In this document: positions 8,173-11,129 of the stretch, one piece after another
How the letters are laid out: each line of letters begins with the position of its first letter
Position numbering within the stretch: position 1 is the first letter of the stretch
Assembly: GCA_000482145.1 (NCBI GenBank)
Contig: AUXH01000615.1
Span: forward strand, 1 to 11,129
Reading direction: 5' to 3'
Length of the DNA: 11,129 bases
From: Strigomonas culicis
Lineage: Eukaryota; Euglenozoa; Kinetoplastea; Trypanosomatida; Trypanosomatidae
Translations under genes and position numbers: made by a program
Notes under the pieces: generated by a model
Database searches by the model: none
What the model saw: only the letters and a program-made list of their open reading frames with translations
Told to the model about the DNA's origin: nothing

Positions 8173-8802
8173 TTACGCGTCGCGCGGCGACGCACTGCGC
8201 TTCCGCTTGCGGTCCTCGCCTGACTTCTTTTCGCGCTTCCGCCAGTACTTGTCCTGCTCCTTCTCGAGCTTCTCCTTCATCTTTCGCGTGACCTTGACGA
8301 TGTGGAGGTAGTTGCACTGGTCGCCGCGCACGCAGGCGCCCTCGACGTCCTCCTTACAGCACGCCTCGACGAAGTTCGTGACGGGCGACAGCTCCGGCAG
8401 CACGACGATGTCATGGAGCTGCTTCGCGCGGAGGTCCTTGACGATGCGGGCCGCGACCTGCGGGCCGTCGGGGTCCTCAAAGCGGATGTACACGTTGCCC
8501 AGCAGGTGGTCACCGAGATTGCTGACGACGCGCAGTTCCGCGATGCGGCCGAACTCCATAAACACGCGCCACACCTCCTTGTAGAAGTGCTCGAAGTGCT
8601 TCTTCAGGTACTTCTTGTCGAACTCGAAGCCCCACTCGCGGTCCTTGATGTGGTCGATGGCGAGGGGGTTGGGGTACATCATGGGGAAGAGCACCGTCGG
8701 CGACGCGGTCGGCCGCAGATGCATCTTGGTGCAGTTATCGCCGTGGCGGCACGCGCCCATCTTGGCGAAGAACATGCAGCGGTCGCTGGGCGGCTGGTAC
8801 AT
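8173..8802 (-). CDS. U2AF35: U2 snRNP auxiliary factor small subunit (U2AF35)
   Basis: A 209-residue homologue of U2AF35/U2AF1, which takes part in 3' splice-site AG recognition. In order it has a CCCH zinc finger (C9, C18, C24, H28, with GACRHGDNC close to human GACRHGDRC), a degenerate RRM of the UHM class (about 60-140, with NLGDHLLGNVYIRF), the strongly conserved PELSPVTNFVEACC, and a second CCCH finger (C149, C157, C163, H167). A short basic tail (about 172-209) replaces the animal RS/Gly-rich region, so there is no true RS domain. The loop that is RWF in human U2AF35 reads KQL (127-129). The ATG at 8802 is chosen because an in-frame ATG at 8916 lies upstream of the predicted acceptor and encodes low-complexity sequence. 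In trypanosomatids this protein would act mainly in spliced-leader trans-splicing. It ends in TAA. Confidence 0.96.
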   Translation of the reverse strand: MYQPPSDRCMFFAKMGACRHGDNCTKMHLRPTASPTVLFPMMYPNPLAIDHIKDREWGFEFDKKYLKKHFEHFYKEVWRVFMEFGRIAELRVVSNLGDHLLGNVYIRFEDPDGPQVAARIVKDLRAKQLHDIVVLPELSPVTNFVEACCKEDVEGACVRGDQCNYLHIVKVTRKMKEKLEKEQDKYWRKREKKSGEDRKRKRSASPRDA

Positions 8803-8855
8803 CACAGCGGCGGCGGGAGAGGGGAGAGAAGCGGGAAGGGGTGGCGTAGGGTATG

Positions 8856-8890
8856 CTAGTGTGGGTGTCGAGAGAGAGAGAGAGAGAGAC
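8856..8890 (-). promoter_or_regulatory. Predicted spliced-leader acceptor, U2AF35 gene
   Basis: A pure (CT)n tract on the minus strand, read as AG repeats at 8871-8889, leads through CGACACCCACACT to the first AG at 8856-8857. The predicted 5'UTR is 53 nt and contains no further AG before the ATG at 8802. Confidence 0.75.
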
Positions 8891-9384
8891 CTAAACTGTC
8901 GTTTTAAAACAAACAACTATGAGTAACTTCGATAACAATAATAATAAGAATAATAAACCAAAAAATTAATAAATTATAGACTTTAAAAAGAAAACGAGAA
9001 CGTATCGCACGCACACACACACAAACAAAAAGGAAATAGAAGAATAGTATTATAATAAATGTGATGATGCTTTCAAGAGAGATATATAGATAGACTGTAA
9101 ACCAGAGAGCTTCCTTTTCTTCTTCTAAAGTTTGAGCTTTGACTTGAAGACTTGAGCTTACAGAGCTAGAAAGAGTCCTTCCTTGTAGCTAGATGTTGAA
9201 ATTATACAGAAGAAAAAAAAATGATAAAAAGAAAATAATATATATACACAGTACATGTGGATATTTTTTCTGTTCTTCCTTGTCTCTATACATTGGTGTA
9301 CGTTATGTAGGTGGTGTGAGTACATGTATGGCTCATCCATTCATCCATTTCTCAACGTCCCAAACTCTATTGAGGTATTAAATA

Positions 9385-9450
9385 AGTATATATATATATA
9401 TGTATGAATATGTATGTTTATGTGTATGTGTATGTTTGTATGTTTGTATG
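9385..9450. repeat. Degenerate TA/TATG/TTTG microsatellite
   Basis: A run of TA units grades into imperfect TATG, TGTATG and TTTGTATG units on the plus strand. It is low-complexity DNA flanking the GC-richer island on its right. Confidence 0.8.
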
Positions 9451-9451
9451 T

Positions 9452-9479
9452 GGCTGTCAATCTGTGTCGTGTGACAGCC
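9452..9479. other. 8-bp inverted repeat (possible RNA hairpin)
   Basis: GGCTGTCA at 9452-9459 and TGACAGCC at 9472-9479 are perfect reverse complements separated by 12 bases. The hairpin could form in the 3'UTR of the ESCO-like mRNA. The stem is visible in the sequence; any function is unknown. Confidence 0.5.
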
Positions 9480-9643
9480 TGCGGCCGGCATCAGTGCCTT
9501 CGCCAAGGTAAAGAGTGGGGTGTGGCGTTGTACGGACAACAATGCCCACCACACGAGAAACAAACAAACAAACAAAAAACACCAAAAGGAAAAAAAAACT
9601 CGAATCAGCAAACAAGAGAGGCATGTCTAGATCCAGGAGGGTG

Positions 9644-11058
9644 CTAGTCATACGAGACGACGGAGAGCCGATCTGTATCCCCCCCGTCGCCCTCTCCTTC
9701 CTCCGCCCTGCCACTCCCGACGCTGTCTACGGAGGCACTGCCGTCGCAGCCATCCAAGTCATGCACGTGCAGCTCCGCGTCGTCGTCCACATCGTCACCG
9801 GTATGATCATCGCCGGCGCCCAGACACTGCTGCAGCTCCTCGCGCCGCATGGCGGCAGGGAAGAGGTGCGCCGCGTACGAGAGGTCCGCAACCGGCGCCA
9901 GTGCGTGGCCGTACAGCAGGTGGCCGCCGAGCGTCCGCAGGCACCACCGCAGCGCCTGCGCGCGCAGCGCCGCGGTGCGCTGCTGCTGCTCCTGCTGCTG
10001 CTGCTGTGCGGCACTCGACGCGAAGAGATGGGACTGGGTGGGGATAAGTGCGTCCTGCCGCTGCCGCGCGGCGGCGAAGGCCGGCGCGGGGGCGAGGTAG
10101 AGGTAGTCCACGTCTGCAAAGGTGAAGCGCCGCCGCACGCCGCAGCGCGCGCCAGGCGCGAGGACGAGTGCGGGGTCCTGCTCGCGCGTGCTGGCGCGGC
10201 CGGCCGCCGCGCACAGCAGCTGCCGCGCCGCCGCGTCGCCGACGCACACCACGGTGTAGGCCGCCGCGGGCAGAAGCGCATCGTGGAAGCCGAGCCGCGC
10301 CGCGAGGGTGGCCATCGCGGGCAGGTCGCACAGCGCCGCCGCGCCGCCGCGCAGCACGTAGGCGGTGAGGCCGTGCTGCTGCGGCGCGCACAGCGCCACG
10401 CAGACCAGTCCGCCGGCCGCGGACCCCACCGTGGGCGCGTCCTCCACGCGCACCCGCCGCTTCGGGCGCCGCGCGGGGGCCCCGCCGCGCGTGCAGTCGG
10501 CGTGGATGCGCGCCAGCAGCTGCCAGGTGCTCGTCTCCCCGTGGCGGGCGGCGCCGGCGTCGGCCGCGCGGCGGCGGCAGAAGCGGCGGTGCAGCGCCAC
10601 GTCCTCCGCGGCGAGGTCCGAGTACAGCATCCCGCACCGCGCGCACGTCGTCGCGAGCGCAAGCGACGACTGACCAAAGTCCAGACACGTCTGTTGGAGC
10701 CGCGGCGTGGGGTCGCGGTCGCGCTTCCGCGGCGGTGCGGCGCCGCCGTACAGCGCCTCCAGCCGATGGCCCAGCGCGTCGGCGTCAGGGCCCCCCTCGG
10801 CGGCGGCGGCGGCGGGCTCGCGCAGCCGAGCAGCGCGCCGATGGTGATGTCATCCGAGGACGAGGAGGGGCTGCGGGTGGGCGCCGCCGGCGGCGGCCCC
10901 GCGTCGGACAGCCCGCCGTCGCTGGAGCGGGGCGACGGCGCGGCGCCATCACCCTTGTCGCGCGCGGCTGCGGCGGTGGTGGGTGGCGCGCGGCGGGCGA
11001 GGAAGTCGAGTAGCGTGCGCTGCGGCGGGCCGGCCGCCGCGTGCTGCTTCGCCTTCAT
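9644..11058 (-). CDS. Eco1/ESCO-like cohesin acetyltransferase, frameshifted
   Basis: Two minus-strand frames together encode one protein of about 470 residues resembling Eco1/Ctf7/ESCO, which acetylates the cohesin subunit SMC3 in S phase to establish cohesion. The first frame, from ATG 11058, opens with a PIP-box-like QRTLLDFL (residues 13-20), the PCNA-binding element expected at an Eco1 N-terminus, then a disordered Ser/Pro-rich stretch to about 10795. The second frame continues to TAG at 9644. It carries the ESCO zinc-finger signature (10696-10577): QQTCLDFGQ, then CARCGMLYS and HRRFC, a C2HC variant of the usual C2HH. Near the C-terminus, VDYLYLAP (about 10111-10088) and LLYGHALAPVADLSYAAHLF (9919-9860) fit the ESCO acetyltransferase region weakly. 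A Gln-rich insert splits this region and an acidic tail follows. The single-base shift may be an assembly error or a real break. The acetyl-CoA loop is not clear, so activity is uncertain. Confidence 0.8.
9980..10006 (-). repeat. CAG/Gln repeat within the ESCO-like gene
   Basis: Nine consecutive codons encode QQQQQEQQQ, eight CAG codons interrupted by one GAG. The run lies between the two recognisable halves of the acetyltransferase region and is a likely site of length variation. Confidence 0.9.
10788..10815 (-). other. Probable frameshift site in the ESCO-like gene
   Basis: The minus strand has six G (10791-10796) next to CCC, beside a (CGG)6 tract at 10798-10815 that encodes a Pro run. 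The N-terminal frame reads PPPPPPRG here. The zinc-finger frame reads EGGPDADALGHRLEALYGG. The zinc-finger frame has a stop at 10850-10852, so the switch must occur between there and the finger. One extra G in the run would join the frames. Confidence 0.75.
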
Positions 11059-11094
11059 TTCTATGGTGCTAGGTGGGCGTGGCTCTATGCTGTG

Positions 11095-11098
<4 letters not shown>

Positions 11099-11128
<30 letters not shown>
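11099..11128. repeat. (TA)15 dinucleotide repeat at window end
   Basis: An uninterrupted TA run of 30 bases upstream of the ESCO-like gene. No clear polypyrimidine tract and AG is visible between it and the ATG at 11058, so that gene's acceptor may lie outside the window. Confidence 0.95.

Positions 11129-11129
<1 letters not shown>

Larger units (their letters stand above)
8891..9643 (-). other. Intergenic region, 3' side of the ESCO-like gene
   Basis: About 0.75 kb holding the 3'UTR and poly(A) region of the ESCO-like gene, then the approach to the U2AF35 acceptor. It is mostly AT-rich, with TATG-type repeats (about 9385-9450) and an AAAC run (about 9558-9574). Between them lies an island of about 105 bases (9451-9557) with clearly higher GC and several potential hairpins. 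No protein-like ORF is recognisable. Confidence 0.55.

Noticed and set aside
9457..9714. An 85-codon minus-strand frame overlapping the end of the ESCO-like gene
   Set aside because: It reads partly through the ESCO 3' coding region in another frame and partly through T-rich low-complexity DNA, with no protein-like feature beyond a poly-Phe/Leu stretch.
9515..11098. A 527-codon open frame on the plus strand opposite the ESCO-like gene
   Set aside because: The product is Arg/Gly/Ala-rich with a Leu run created by the complement of the CAG repeat. ESCO and PIP motifs are on the minus strand.

Overview
The window looks like nuclear chromosomal DNA from a trypanosomatid (Kinetoplastea). Five protein-coding genes lie head-to-tail on the minus strand with no introns, as in a polycistronic transcription unit. 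GC-rich coding blocks alternate with AT-rich intergenic stretches of about 0.8-1.0 kb full of homopolymers and simple repeats. Four of the five starts are preceded at short distance by a polypyrimidine tract and a first AG, the signature of a spliced-leader trans-splicing acceptor. All three stop codons (TAA, TAG, TGA) end genes, so the standard nuclear code applies. I cannot name the genus.

Order of transcription, right to left. (1) 11058-9644 is an Eco1/ESCO-type cohesin acetyltransferase with an N-terminal PIP box and an ESCO zinc finger, split by an apparent single-base frameshift at a G6 run. (2) 8802-8173 is the small U2 snRNP auxiliary factor U2AF35, with two CCCH fingers around a degenerate RRM. 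(3) 7161-5482 is mitochondrial delta-1-pyrroline-5-carboxylate dehydrogenase, the second step of proline oxidation. (4) 4458-3304 is a CMGC/MAPK-like protein kinase with an unusual catalytic loop and no TXY motif. (5) 2357-969 is an alpha-arrestin-like protein.

The genes share no obvious pathway (sister-chromatid cohesion, splicing, proline catabolism, signalling, trafficking), which is normal for trypanosomatid gene clusters. No rRNA, tRNA, transposon, CRISPR array or strand switch is visible. The intergenic DNA holds TA, AG, GTTTT and AAAC repeats and a small GC-richer hairpin-forming island in the 3' region of the ESCO gene. I see no new multi-gene system. The most notable items are the kinase catalytic loop, the frameshifted and divergent ESCO gene, and the altered partner-binding loop of U2AF35.
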